Shown: piece by piece, positions 12,493 to 59,361 of the stretch
How the letters are laid out: the number at the start of each line of letters is the position of its first letter
Numbering within the stretch: position 1 is the first letter of the stretch
Assembly: GCA_024449915.1 (NCBI GenBank)
Contig: JAMZAV010000972.1
Location: forward strand, 1-64,000
Direction of reading: 5' to 3'
Source of the DNA: Sweltsa coloradensis
Taxonomy: Eukaryota; Arthropoda; Insecta; Plecoptera; Chloroperlidae
Length of the DNA: 64,000 nucleotides
The notes under the pieces: generated by a model
Database searches by the model: none
Told to the model about the DNA's origin: nothing
What the model saw: only the letters and a program-made list of their open reading frames with translations
Program-made: the position numbers and the translations under genes

Positions 12493-12905
12493 TGCTTTAA
12501 GCAACAGTCTTGGGCCTACGACAGGGCCCAAGCACGTGAAAGCATTCCGTTTCGGGGCAAGAGCTAGGCCTAGAACCTAGGCATAAACCTAGGCCTTCTG
12601 ATATCAACGGAACTTCTTCGGTTGGGGGGGGGGGGTAATGTAGAATCAACATAAAAGGACCAAGTGGAGCCTGGTGGCGGTTGGGAAGCAATGCCTCCCA
12701 TTAGCACACAACAACCTCCTTCACAAACACATTATTATAACACTTGCAATGTTTGACACCCACCCCCCCCCCCCAATGAAGATGTTTTCAATAAACCATT
12801 GACAATCAACAGGGATAGACAAGACACCCTAGTAACGACTAACGAGAATGTTTAAAGGTATGGCCTCGTTCTTGCCATGGCCTAGGCAACGTAAATATAT
12901 TAGCT

Positions 12906-12948
12906 CAGATAATAGAGTACACTACGTGGTGTACTCTGTTATCTGTGA
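12906..12948. repeat. Short hairpin
   Basis: CAGATAATAGAGTACAC and GTGTACTCTGTTATCTG face each other around a loop of a few bases. This is possibly a tiny foldback remnant. Confidence 0.5.
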
Positions 12949-14651
12949 TATTAGTATCCTTGGCCTAGGCTAGGCCCTAGGCCTTTAGGGTAAGCTGATG
13001 ATCACAGCCTACTAGGTAGCCTCCTGCTTAGTGATTCAAGAAGTAGGGCTAACCCCTGCCCTCTTAAGTTAAACTATTCTGATCAAGAAACCCACACGTA
13101 CGGTCTTGAACAATCTGAACGCCATCCTCCTCATTTTATTGCACAGTTACCATAGTAATCATGTTGAACCTCATTAAAAAACTTCGAAAAGAGATCAAAA
13201 CTGCTGTAAATACCAATACAGCAATATAATACTAATCAATTTTTCTCCTGCAAAAGTCCAAACGAGCATATTCATATGTTTGCAAAAACGCACACCAATA
13301 AAAACGTGGAATGGAGAGCTTCTTAACAACTGCGGTGGAAATCGTTAGCGATATAAAATAGACACAAGATGGGGAATCAAAATTTTTTGTATTTCTAAAC
13401 ATCCTATAATTATTCGAGTGAATCCATTATAATTAATGGCCAAATGGAACCTAGATTTCAGGGCCTTGACAGCCTATTTAATCAATGGTGGGAGTAATGA
13501 TCGAGCGAGAGCATAAACCATTGCTTCTTCGATCGGGGCCAAAATTTAAAATGTATTGTACGTTTACAAAAATGAAGATTGAACCCAAGAATAAAGATTT
13601 CGCGTTCGGTGGTTTCTTCCGCGAAAGTTTGATTATACTCCCTGATTTGCTGTTCCTGATTTTTGGCAAACCTCATATTATTCGTTTGAGTGGGATCCTC
13701 TAATAAATCAGTTTTTTTCTTTTCGTTTTTCTTTTTTAATGTTTTTTTTTCCTTTTCTTTTCTTTTCATTCTCCACCCTTTTTTATATATTTTGATTCAT
13801 TCATTAAATGCATATAATATCATTCAATTTGTTACCAAAATTCTTGTGTTAAATGCATTGATGTTGTAATGCTACTATTTCAAATATTTACGAAAATGTA
13901 ATTTATTGTTGTTTCTGCATCTATGTAATTAGATTTATTTCATTGTTGTGGATATTGCCTTGAAAAATAATTTTTATCTGACAGAGATAATAAAAATAGT
14001 CCAAATTATTTATTTTCCGGTCTTCACAATGATCAACATAATAGATACTATGTATGTTGGTTTAAAAATTGGACAAAATCTCAAGTAGTTTAGGCTGAAA
14101 GCTGTCCACAAACTGTTGGAATAACGAGGAGGAAACATAAAGTTAAAGTAGGGACTTTTCAGGGAATTACATCCCTGGAACGTAGGTTTTGTTTCCTCCA
14201 ATTGTCACTTATTTCAGTTATTTGGCATCAGGTTGATAGGACAAATGTAAAATATTTCTAAAGATCGTATGTCATTCCATCCTCCACATACGAGGGGCAG
14301 AAATGGTAACGTTTTGCTTTGTATCAATCATCATGTGCCTAGCCCTGAGCAGGCACACATACTTGACTGCACATTCAATACACGGTTTAGATTTTCTCAA
14401 ATACGGACAAGTATCACATTAATCTCAACTTGATATTTAACATATCACTTTGCATCTTTCAAAAATTCTATTTGGAGGCAAAACCACAAAATTAGAAACA
14501 ATGAACTCTAAACTTTAGAATTATTATATTAGTCCAGATTGTTCATCAAAAATTCAAAACACCGACTTTAGTAGGCCTAGAGAGTGCAAATAGATGTAGT
14601 TGTAGTACCAACCAACACCACTGTGACCCATGCCATTACATGTGCATGCCT
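12949..14651. other. Intergenic, no gene recognised
   Basis: Upstream side of EARS2. I searched it for the missing FAPSPTG exon on the minus strand without success. It contains poly-pyrimidine and AT-rich tracts only. Confidence 0.45.
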
Positions 14652-15454
14652 CCAGAGTAATAGTTTAAGAACGTAACACTACACATCGCTACCGTTCTCT
14701 GCCCATCACTCGCAGTATGAACTCGGCCATTTGATCGAATCAACGACTTCCGTTTTGGCCAGGGCTTTTGCAGTGTTGGTGGATCTCGTTTAACTGCTTA
14801 AGAGGGTACGCTGAGCTTGGCCCAACTCAAATGCGCGCAAACAGGTGTTGATGATTTCTGCTGAACGGTTGGTAATATAATTACCAAATTTTGAATGGAT
14901 GTTATTAAAGTACTTTTATATTGATATCCGTAGTTTATTGCACAAAATAAGATCCATTGCGAGACATAAAGTCCAAAACGTGAAAAAATGGGAAATCCAA
15001 AACATAGATTACAATTCTGGAAATTCTCACCAAACCATTTATCTTACGATAAAACCACATTAACCTGCGCGTTCACATTGATTTAAAAGTTGATATCCAT
15101 TATGCAAATTTGAGTTTAAAAAATCTGTACACTTGGAAAAAATTCCCAAATTTGACCAAAATTGAGTAAATTTTGGTGATTTCACTAAATTTTAATTCAA
15201 AATCAATGAATTAATTTAGGAATACACATAATGGATAACATAGATTTATTCTTTATAATTGTTAGTGTGAAATTTGATAATGGTGTTATAAACCGTTGAC
15301 CCAAAAAATCCAGAAAGCTGAGCGCTTAAACTCGCCTCAGTTCTAGCCTCAGCATACCCTCTTAAGAGAGAATAGGACACATTTGGCACTTTGCAAATAG
15401 TGGTTCGCTCGGCCAGGAAGCACCCGATGTATATGAAACCAGAGTAATAGTTTA
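14652..15454. mobile_element. Retroposed repeat with 16-bp target-site duplication, interrupted by a MITE
   Basis: CCAGAGTAATAGTTTA occurs at 14652-14667 and again at 15439-15454, directly flanking a sequence of about 210 bp that is split by the insertion at 14802-15361. Long duplications of this kind are typical of LINE-mediated insertion. The same sequence recurs at 15609-15811. I do not recognise the family. Confidence 0.7.
14802..15361. mobile_element. TTAA-target MITE (Kolobok/piggyBac-like)
   Basis: The TIR GAGGGTACGCTGAG at the left matches CTCAGCATACCCTC at the right with one mismatch. Both are flanked by TTAA (14798-14801, 15362-15365). The uninterrupted homologue at about 15738-15755 reads CATAAGAGGGAATAGG, which confirms the insertion point. 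It is 560 bp with no transposase. Confidence 0.8.
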
Positions 15455-15608
15455 TTTGTTCATTAACGCCTATCCTATTCAGTTAAAAAACTGATTTACA
15501 AACGAGGACAAGTAAATTAATCTAATTAGTACATATTGCAGGTACAATCAAAAACTATAGTTAAGTAAAATATTCCGTTCCATAGTTGTGGATGCAGGTC
15601 AAAAGAAC

Positions 15609-15811
15609 TTACACTACACATCGCTACCGTTCTCTGCCCACCACTCGCAGTATGAACTCGGCCATTTGATCGAATCAACAACTTCCGTTTTGGCCAGGGC
15701 TTTTGCAGTGTTGGTGGATCTCGTTTAACTGCATAAGAGGGAATAGGACACATTTGGCACTCTGCAAATAGCGGTTCGCTCGGCCAGGAAGCACCCGATG
15801 TATATGAAACT
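15609..15811. repeat. Second copy of the retroposed repeat (empty site)
   Basis: Nearly identical to 14679-14800 plus 15366-15438 joined, from ACTACACATCGCTACCG to CCCGATGTATATGAAA. It lacks the TTAA MITE and so serves as the pre-insertion form. Confidence 0.8.
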
Positions 15812-17930
15812 TTACATAGTTGTCAAGAAAGCATACATGGACAGCCATAGTCGTAGAGTTTGTCAGCCAGAAACAATTGACGGAAATGGTCAATTTTTAC
15901 TTTTTAAGAAAATCCAAAATAGTAATACAATAATAATTTTATTTATTTTTGTAGCATTCACCTAAAACCATTTTTCAAAAAGTGCTACTGTAGAGCCCTA
16001 CAGATCCGCTCTCTAGACATTTATGCAAAATTTAAAAAACTCTTGGTGCCAATCAGCCGAATGAACATATTTGCTATAACAGCATGAAACACATAAAATA
16101 CGAGCAAAAATAACTTAAAATAAGATAAATAACTAAACATTTTCACACTTTTCAATATATTTATTTCCTTGTATTTCTCAGAACTTATACAATAATACTT
16201 TATACTACAAAGAAATAAGGAGACAAATATAATTTAATAAATATTATAAATGCATAATATTTGTTGAAAAAAGGAGTTTTTTTTATTATTTTTTGCCATC
16301 CCTTCTTGTCAACACAAAGTCGTTGTGGTGAACACATCCTAGTAATATTAATTGCATATAATATTAATAGAGTAGTAGTAGTTGCAGTCACAGCTATCAT
16401 TCTTCAGTTACTTATATGGAATTATTTTACGTAACGCCAGAACGTACTGATCATTATTCTGGCAAACTAAATGAAGAACTTTTACTGTCCAAGTTTGTCC
16501 CCAAATCAAGTCACCAGCCTTCCGTTTAACGAGAACACCCAGACTTTACCAGCCCATTATATTTTGGGTGGCAAATTTAAATAGTGTAACAAAATCTTGG
16601 GCAGTAAAATTTCAAACCCTGACGATAATGATCAGAATAAATATTATGAATCTACCGTTTCTTCTTCTTCTCCGTGAAAAATCATAATATAAAATGAATC
16701 AAAATATTCGTTTGTCTCGCAGAAATAATAAATAAAACGAATAAAATCGCGGCGTTGCGACTATCACAGGTACACTTTGTAGCTTTGACAAAAATGTTTG
16801 TCAAAACTTAAAAAAAAAGATTTACTATTTTTTGTCTTCATGTTGAGAAAGTTGTAAGAGCAATTCTGTGTAGACTTGAACATCCTCGAAATGGGTTAAC
16901 ATTACCAATGTGGTGTACAATATAGGCCTACTAACTGTAAACTCAGAATTTAGTGACAAACACATCAAGATATGGATTTAAAATGTGCCCTATTAAATTG
17001 CTTTCAAATCTGTAAGGCATCATGTGAAAATTGCTCAAGGACACCAAGTTGAACTCCACAGAAGTTGCCTACAACAATCTCTCCATAAACACCAAGCCCC
17101 TATCCTGGGCTCACAAATCATCCATTATCATAGTATAGTAGGCATATTATCATGTTCTTGATACATACAGACACTAAATAACCAGCTTCCCATAGGGAAT
17201 AACAGCTAATCACTTTTAACGCAATCACTCCATTAATTCAGACTTGAAAGCATTCACTCCGGTCTCTTCTTTGGCAGTGGCTGTGGGAGAAGAATTCAAT
17301 TGACAATAATCAATGAGAAATACCCGGCTAGAACATTTATTTATAGTGGTGTTGAGTTTTAGACATTGTTTGCCACTGGCCTAGAAGCTAAGATTGTTTA
17401 AAGAAACGAGTCCGTGATATTTCTCATGTGAGCCAAATATAATTAATAATTATTGTATGTGTTCAATATGTGTTCAATATGTACGCATCAATAGTCGACG
17501 CACAAAACTTTTGTAAATTGATGGATGAAAACAACTCAAAATAGCAGTCTCGGGTATTCAACAATGTCGTAGACGGACAAGATTACTTGCTCTCTCAAAC
17601 AAGAGAGAAAGCTGTCAATCTTGAAATAAATATTATGTGGATACTGGATATGCATTATTGAAGGTACTATCAGACTTCAAAGGTTTAAACTTTAAAGTTT
17701 AGTAATAAATTTTGACACAAGGCCTACGCACACAAAACAGGAACATAGCCCTTAATTAAAACCTACATCACAATACTTGGCTCTTTTTAACAACACTGAA
17801 ATGGTTTAGCACCATGAGAGATCCCCCCTCCCCATTAACCCGTTTTTTTTTTTTGTAAATTTCAAGACAGCCCATAAATAAAACGTCCCTATTCATTGTT
17901 GATTCGCTCTCATGCTGTTTTGAGCTGCCA
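15812..17930. other. Intergenic, AT-rich
   Basis: No exon, RNA gene or bounded element recognised. Confidence 0.45.
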
Positions 17931-18314
17931 ATGAAAACTGCACATCTACAGCAGTTTGTTTTTAGAGAGAACATGCTTAATGTACCTGTGACGTCACCTC
18001 TATCATCAATAGTCTTTCCCGAAGAAAGCTCTTGTCATTTGGACCCAAACAACATCTCGCAGGTTACTTCACACTTTGCCCTTCGAATACATAACCAAGA
18101 CGGTCAAACTCCTGGATGGATTACAAGCCCGAACGTGGCACGAGAAATCTACGCAGAAAAACGGCGTGCACTTACGAAACCAAAACCAGCAGGTCTCGTG
18201 GATAAATCTCAAAGTGAACACGGCCTTGCGCCGAGAAAATGGAAGTACACTGAATCCGACTGGAAAGCAGCTAGGGCATTGAATCTAAAAGCTACGAGCG
18301 CGGCAAGTGAATAA
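17931..18314 (+). CDS. Open frame of 127 codons, unknown
   Basis: The frame has a moderately coding-like composition in its second half (SPNVAREIYAEKRRALTKPK, APRKWKYTESDWKAARALN). A second frame is also open for 68 codons here. No homology is recognised and no splice context is evident. It could be chance, an exon fragment or transposon debris. Confidence 0.2.
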   Translation: MKTAHLQQFVFRENMLNVPVTSPLSSIVFPEESSCHLDPNNISQVTSHFALRIHNQDGQTPGWITSPNVAREIYAEKRRALTKPKPAGLVDKSQSEHGLAPRKWKYTESDWKAARALNLKATSAASE

Positions 18315-21300
18315 ACAAATAAGATTTTCTGCGTAGATTACTCCCAAAACAAATAAAATCGTACACGTAGCCCGCCCACGAGTTTCGAATCCCTTCGTAT
18401 TGTCGCACAAGAGAGCAAATGTTCCTTAAATCTTATCATATTAACTTAATTAAACCTTATATTTTGTTACGATTGCTTTTTGTTTTTCGATACTAACTGT
18501 AACTGCAACCTGATCCAGCAGATTGTGCCAGTGTCGAGTCAGCCGGAGCCTTACTCTTTGAGCATTACAATCAGCGAGGCAGATCTTAATAGACGGTTTC
18601 AACCTTCAGATCCAAATAGCTCAAAAAATACTGCACCATTTGTCCTCCTTATTCGTTTACATTCAATAGTACACCGTAACTTCATGTCAACAACTGTTAA
18701 AACCAACCACCTTCTCGCCTGCTTGTCTATAAGCAGACTCTCGATATCACTTCCTCCCCGCGGAGAGGACATGAAATGTTCCAACATCTATGGAACGCAC
18801 AAACTAGATGCCATACTCATAGAATTATTAAGAATTGATTATTTGGCGCGTTGAAAAATCAATTGCGTTCAATTGACAATGAAAAATTAAAACTTGGCGT
18901 AAAATCCACAACAATACCTATAAACCGTAATCTAACAGACTGCTTTGCAGGCGGTATGTAACCAGCACTGGGCTTGTGCCATCAATATAGTAATATTTTA
19001 TCAGTAGGCTACAGACCGACATATCAATTCTTTCATTGATCGAGTACTAAAGCAATTCTTAATAATTTCAATGAGTTCATCTGGTAGGTCAATTGTATTT
19101 TCTCGTTTATCGTGGAAACAGGGACGGCAAAAACATGAAATTACATTCAAACCAGGGAAAGATCCCACAATAAAAAAAGTACAGCATTTATCTTAATGCT
19201 ATGAATTTTACCAATACACGCAGAGCACAATACACAGTTTTGTGTTACGGACAATATCAAGTATGTACTTGGGCAAAGAACGAATCGGTGAATTACTCTT
19301 ACTACATTACAGCACACACACACTGGTCAGTAGTGATCAGTGCAACAGACGAAGCACGTCCACGGAATGAAGTATCACTTACCCCTAGCGATTGAAGATT
19401 AGAATAACACATGACACACATCAGCCAAACAAGTGAAAATAATATTGAAACAAACTTTTTTCTAGATTTCCCAAGTTGCATAAATATGAGACGTTAAGCA
19501 ATATCCAATCAAATCAAATCCAGTTAAAAAATGCATTTAATTTACATAATCACCCTGTGTGGCATCAACTGATGTAAACTTGGTTATTATCGAAATACAC
19601 AATAGGTAACACTTATTTATATATTTGCTCACTTTTGTGGATGGTAAAATCCATGCTAAATTGTCTCGTACCTCGAGTCGAGAAACATTTTTTACCAACG
19701 CAACGGTACTAATGAAACCATTAGCGATTTGAGAAATCTTCCCGTAGTGTTCACAACAAACCCTAACACAGGAAAACCTCATAAATGTAGTAGTGCTAAA
19801 TTTGGCTGGAGTGGTGGAACTTGGGTAGCAATTTGATCCGATTGGGCTATGAAAGAACAAAGTTAATGCCTCGATGGGTTGTCAACGGTTTCTACGCTAG
19901 TTTATGGTACGCAAAAACATGTAGACTAAGGCGACGGCGATTGTTGAAATCTTTAAGAGCACTAATTGCCAGGGTGGTAATGTAATTCAGTACGAGAGCT
20001 ACCTACTAAGTAGTAACCGCTCGTTATAATCCTGACAACGGCGACAAAAAGTCTACTCTATACCTCTGCACAAATAAAACGGTTAACTTGATCAATATAT
20101 TTTATCTACAAGCTTGAGAAGGCTATGTAGAATATCACATGGCATAAGCCACTTATCCTATTTTATGGTCATTTGAAATATCGGTTGGTGGAAATAAACT
20201 GTCCCGCACTAAACACAACACCGTTACCCAACAGGAGAATTCTGAATTACCTAACCCAAGATTGCATGCTAGTCTTCACACCCAAACTTCACCAAGTTTT
20301 CTGTCACAATACTGAAGTTAAACAAGAGTCCATTAAGCATTATTATCACTCAATGTTAAGATTGTTTTTTGTACTGCAGGTTGACCAACTTTAACAAAAT
20401 TTCTTTAACCCTAGATTCAACATTTGACCTGTAATTTTCTAGCAGTGTCAACCAAAAAGTTTAGAAGAATTGCTCGATACATTGCGATAGTTTCTAGATC
20501 TTGCGTTTCAACAATATCCGACCATCGCATGGATGTACCGCACGTAAAGATCTTCGCCCTCGCGAAACAGTTCACCCGTATAAGCATATACATAGTTTTC
20601 TTAGTAATTAAAGAATGAGTACAAATTTGCTCGATTGTCAGTTGCATGGAATCTTTACAATGAGCCAAAACTCCCAAATGCAAACATCAATTTGAAACGT
20701 AGGTGTAAATCTCTAAAATAATATATTTGGTATTGGCTAAAACTGAAGTGGATGCTATTTTATAATTTTATATAATCAAGAACGATATTGAAAGAAGTAG
20801 CCGTCCTCACTATAAGGTTAAAACTTGCTTTCCGAGATATCCTAGAACCCCATCGCCATCGTGTGCAGTAACCGGTAACCTTCTAGGCCTACTATGATGC
20901 ATATATTATATATAATCAAGTAAGTATGAAACTTTAAAAATGTATGTACAGTGATGATAAAAAATAAGCTTCCCACTAACACTAAATTGGTTATTTTCAA
21001 ATGGTTCCAAGGTAATTCGAGCGTCAGTGGTTTAGGGTATTAACATTTAAAAACAGTTTTGATTAGGCAGAAATTATCAAGAAAAATAACACCTTCAGGT
21101 ACTAGGCCATACAGCTTAGGTCCAGGTTTTTAGGCACTTTTTAACCATGCTATTGTGAGCCTTTACACCCTAGTAAATTACTAGGCCAATATATTTTATT
21201 TTTAGTAATGAACTCGTAAACGCTTCTTGAATAACACAAGGCAGCTGTGAGGTACAGATTTCTATAAAAAGTTGGAAAAACTAGTCTACAATAGACCCAA

Positions 21301-22277
21301 AAAACTTGTATGCACCTGTAACAAGGTTATTCAACAAACCACTGGTTAACATCCCAAATCAAAGTGTACATTAGTTACCCACTAATCCATTTGTAGTGCA
21401 TTAGAGCTGGGCATAAACCAACTTTCAAATATATTTCAGCAATTTGGACCCTTGACTCTCGAACCTTCCTTTAACACTGTAAACCATAATAAATAAATAA
21501 AATTCAAAGCTAATTTTTCACAGATAACTTGCTGCATAATATAGAACTTCTATCCGAGGAGATGACTATGGTGATCCTACCTCCTTCCGATTTCTCTTGC
21601 TGTATTTAATACCAGATCGCATGCCACAAACAAGATACACTAGAACGTTCAGTGTAGGCATATATCGTCACAGCTTCAACACCAACCAACGCTAGAAATT
21701 GTTAAAGCTAAGCAGCTTCAAAAAACTTCCACAAAATCTCAGTAAGGGAACTAGGCTAATATAGTTGGTGCGTAACGGTACCTTCTTCATGCAAATAACC
21801 GTTTCCCTATTATTCACAACCCCACCGACGTACAAACGCGGGTAAGTCAGTCGGTTGCGAACCTTGGTGAGAATACACCAGGGGTTAACTCAGAACTGTG
21901 ATTAGCTTAGCATTCTGCTAGATAAAATCTGAAACTTGCTTTTACCTCGAGGTTTTCCTGTATATGTAAAATTGAAACTTTTGCACATTATACACAAACA
22001 CTCTTTTGAAAAACGCTCTAAAACTTGGAATCCACAACTTTTGAATTGTTCAAATCAACGAGATAATTCATCAAACATAAGTTTTAGATACATAGGTAAT
22101 TATGAAAACACCCCTAACCTTTCTTGCTCTAATGCTTACGAAATAATTTGTGTAAGTTTTTTTTATCGTTTTGTCAATTTAAAGATTACTGTATTCAATT
22201 CACGACATGTGTGATTGCGTCGACGTCGTGAAGGCATCTTGTTGTTCAAGTTGTCAGATGATGGTTGGCAGCTCTGC
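18315..22277. other. DDX3 3' flank and intergenic, no gene recognised
   Basis: Presumably includes the DDX3 3' UTR next to 22277. I could not settle its polyadenylation site. Open frames here are short and unconvincing. Confidence 0.4.
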
Positions 22278-56958
<34,681 letters not shown>

Positions 56959-57412
56959 ATTACTATTAATCAAGACGTTTGTGAACAGAGCTCTTTGTAG
57001 CGTCGTCTTCTAAAGAAAAACTCTCACACAAAGGACAAACGCATAGATGCTAAATTTATGTTTTCACGTAGAAACACTTTTGATGACGATACAAATTCCC
57101 TGGCGGTGAATGTTGCAAGTAAAACCACTGTGGGGTAGATGATAAATTAAATAAATATAAATTTATCAATGCACGCACTGCAAGTAATTTTGAGTAGTTT
57201 TAGTATTATTTGAATTTAAACAAATACAATTCTTAAATAAAACTACAAAATAAATGTAATCGAATTGAATCTTGTGGTAAAAGAATATTTAAAAATACGA
57301 TGTCCATGGGGCACTGGAATACGACAGCATCATTCTGTAAATTTCTGTTATGTCAATGCAATAACTACGTCACCGGGATATCGTAGTTCCAAAAATTACC
57401 GTTTGGCTGCGC
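56959..57412. promoter_or_regulatory. Shared divergent promoter region, DDX3 / RPL8
   Basis: The DDX3 start codon (minus) and the RPL8 transcription start (plus) are only about 455 bp apart with no repeat element between them, so both promoters must lie here. No TATA box stands out at the expected positions. Confidence 0.6.
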
Positions 57413-57444
57413 CACTTCTCTTTTGAAAACGTACACCCAGAAAG
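57413..57444 (+). promoter_or_regulatory. RPL8: RPL8 5' UTR exon 1 with TOP tract
   Basis: The pyrimidine run CTTCTCTTTT just before the exon is the 5'-TOP signal typical of ribosomal-protein transcripts. The exon then ends CCAGAAAG|GTAAGA, a good donor. TOP placement is inferred. Confidence 0.6.
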
Positions 57445-57733
57445 GTAAGAACGTGTAAATTTATATTTTAAATCTGTAATTATCATTTGATGTGTTCATC
57501 ATCCGAACTTGTACTTTGTATTGCTATTTTTTTAAATTTTCGTTCATTATGTTATTTGCTACGAAATACGTCTTGCATGTCTACTTTGACTAACATCATG
57601 TTTGATAGATGCTCAACAACAGGGTTATGTTCTCTAGACGTCTTTCTGTAGACGTATGGAGAAGAGCCAGCTTAGGCCTACTTTAGGATCATTTTGCTAC
57701 TTTGTAATGCATTTCTTTAACCTTTTCCCATAG

Positions 57734-58020
57734 ACTAATTATGGGCCGAGTTATCCGTGCTCAGAGGAAGGGAGCGGGGAGCGTTTTCAAGTCCCACACC
57801 AAACACCGAAAGGGGGCACCTAAACTTCGTGCTTTGGACTTCGCCGAGCGACATGGTTACATCAAAGGTGTTGTCAGGGACATTATCCACGACCCAGGCC
57901 GTGGTGCTCCATTAGCTATTGTCCACTTCCGAGACCCGTACAAATTTAAGACCCGAAAAGAACTGTTCATTGCACCCGAGGGAATGTACACTGGCCAGTT
58001 TCTCTACTGTGGCAGGAAAG
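57734..58020 (+). CDS. RPL8: Ribosomal protein L8 (uL2), exon 2, N-terminal part
   Basis: Acceptor CCCATAG at 57731-57733, ATG at 57741. Encodes [80 protein letters not shown], ending one base into the next codon at AAAG|GTAGGC. This is the N-terminal ~93 residues of about 257. The protein is a cytosolic 60S subunit component at the peptidyl-transferase centre. The remaining exons are not in the window. Confidence 0.96.
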
Positions 58021-58059
58021 GTAGGCCTAATTCCATTACACCACTCCTAGGGTAGGCCT

Positions 58060-58213
58060 ACGTTCCGAATGATGCTCCCACGCGCCCACAACACCCAGAC
58101 ATGCCCAAGATGCCCGAGGTTTAACATTGGGCATTACGGGCGTTGTGATGGCGGCGGTGTTTACGGAATGCTTTGGGCACGCCCAAGCTGCAAGTTAGCA
58201 TCATTCGGAACGT
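58060..58213. mobile_element. 154-bp MITE, TA target, in RPL8 intron
   Basis: TA-CGTTCCGAATGATGC is inverted as GCATCATTCGGAACG-TA. The interior is GC-rich with ACGCCC/GGGCGT words. It lies 40 bp after the RPL8 exon 2 donor. Confidence 0.85.
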
Positions 58214-58319
58214 ATCCTTAATAGTCCTAGGTCTATAGGCCTGCCTAGGGCCTAGCACGCCTGTAGACATTGACTATGTATATCACGCACGTTCAAAGCC
58301 CAAATGCATTGGGGACAAG

Positions 58320-59294
58320 ATGGCGGCTAGCGATGACATCGTATGTAGTGTGTGCTCCAAGAAATTAAAAGAAAATTGCATTGAATGCTGTCTTTGTAAA
58401 GAATGGACCGACAAAAAGTGCACGGAGTTATCTAATAGTGTATATAAGACTTATGCTGAGAACACCATTCCATGGTATTGTAAGAAATGCACTCCAACTG
58501 CGTCTTACCATGAACGCGAGAAGCGCGAATCGGGCCTAGGGCTAGGGCTAGGCCAAGGCCTAGGCCTAGATTCTGGCGAGGGCGGAAAGCAAATCGGTGT
58601 AATGTTGGCTGAAATTCAGAAATCCTTGACGTTTCTCAGCGATAAATACGACGAGTTATTGAAAGTGAATAAAGAAATACAAGACAAGATGAACAATTGC
58701 ATAGGGGACTTTCAAAAATGCAAAGAAGAAAACATTAACCTCAAAAAATCAAACGATGGTTTCGTGTGCAAATTAAATGAGCTAGAGCAATATAGTAAAA
58801 ATTATAATGTTGAAATACACGGAGTTCCGGTGACCGGTAAGGAAGATCCTTATCAAATACTGGTTAGTATCGCAGTTAAATTAGGGTGTGACCTGACGGA
58901 AGGAGACATCGAGTACTGTCACAGGATGCAGCCTCAGAAACGAAACAATGGGCCAACACCAGCGGGGCATATTATAGCAAAACTTTATTCCAGAAGACTG
59001 AAGGAAGACCTACAGAAAAGAATGAAGGAATTCGGGGACTTAACGGCAGCAAACATCGGGTACGAGGGTGTAACCACCAAAATATACATTAACGACCACT
59101 TAACTAATGACAATAAAAGACTTTTCTGGTTGGCCAGGGAAACACGCCGTACCTTAAAATACAAGTACGTATGGACGCGACATGGCAAGATATTTATTCG
59201 TAAGGATGAAAATGCCTCGGCTATCTGGATTCGCACAACAGCTGACATTCCGGTGGCTCAGAACACGGGTGGGCGGGTGTGTGAGACTCAGTGA
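58320..59294 (+). CDS. LINE ORF1: PHD-like zinc finger, coiled coil, RNA-binding domain
   Basis: 324 codons. Residues 9-57 form a PHD-like C..C..C..C..C..W..C..C finger (VCSVCSKK, CCLCKEWTDKKC, WYCKKC); the His of WxHxxC is replaced (WTDKKC). Residues ~75-92 are a Gly/Leu stretch coded by GGGCCTAGGGCTAGG-type repeats. Residues ~100-165 look like a coiled coil (EIQKSLTFLSDKYDELLKVN). The rest resembles the ORF1p RNA-binding plus C-terminal domain (VEIHGVPV, IYINDHLT, TLKYKYVWTRHGKIFIRK). It probably coats retrotransposon RNA. Confidence 0.8.
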   Translation: MAASDDIVCSVCSKKLKENCIECCLCKEWTDKKCTELSNSVYKTYAENTIPWYCKKCTPTASYHEREKRESGLGLGLGQGLGLDSGEGGKQIGVMLAEIQKSLTFLSDKYDELLKVNKEIQDKMNNCIGDFQKCKEENINLKKSNDGFVCKLNELEQYSKNYNVEIHGVPVTGKEDPYQILVSIAVKLGCDLTEGDIEYCHRMQPQKRNNGPTPAGHIIAKLYSRRLKEDLQKRMKEFGDLTAANIGYEGVTTKIYINDHLTNDNKRLFWLARETRRTLKYKYVWTRHGKIFIRKDENASAIWIRTTADIPVAQNTGGRVCETQ

Positions 59295-59361
59295 ACTTCT
59301 GGACTTAGGCAAAGCCTAAATAGCAAGTACCTACTTTTCTAAAGTACTCCCTCTTTCTTTT

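Noticed and set aside
17931..18854. Two long frames (127 and 124 codons) as a possible gene
   Set aside because: Kept only as a low-confidence ORF for the first; the second (18480-18854) has no homology or coding signature, and both regions have competing frames.
58021..58055. Continuation of the RPL8 frame after GRKG into SITPLLG
   Set aside because: Intron read-through: the exon ends at the GT donor 58020/58021 and RPL8 homologues continue differently (..KKAQLN).
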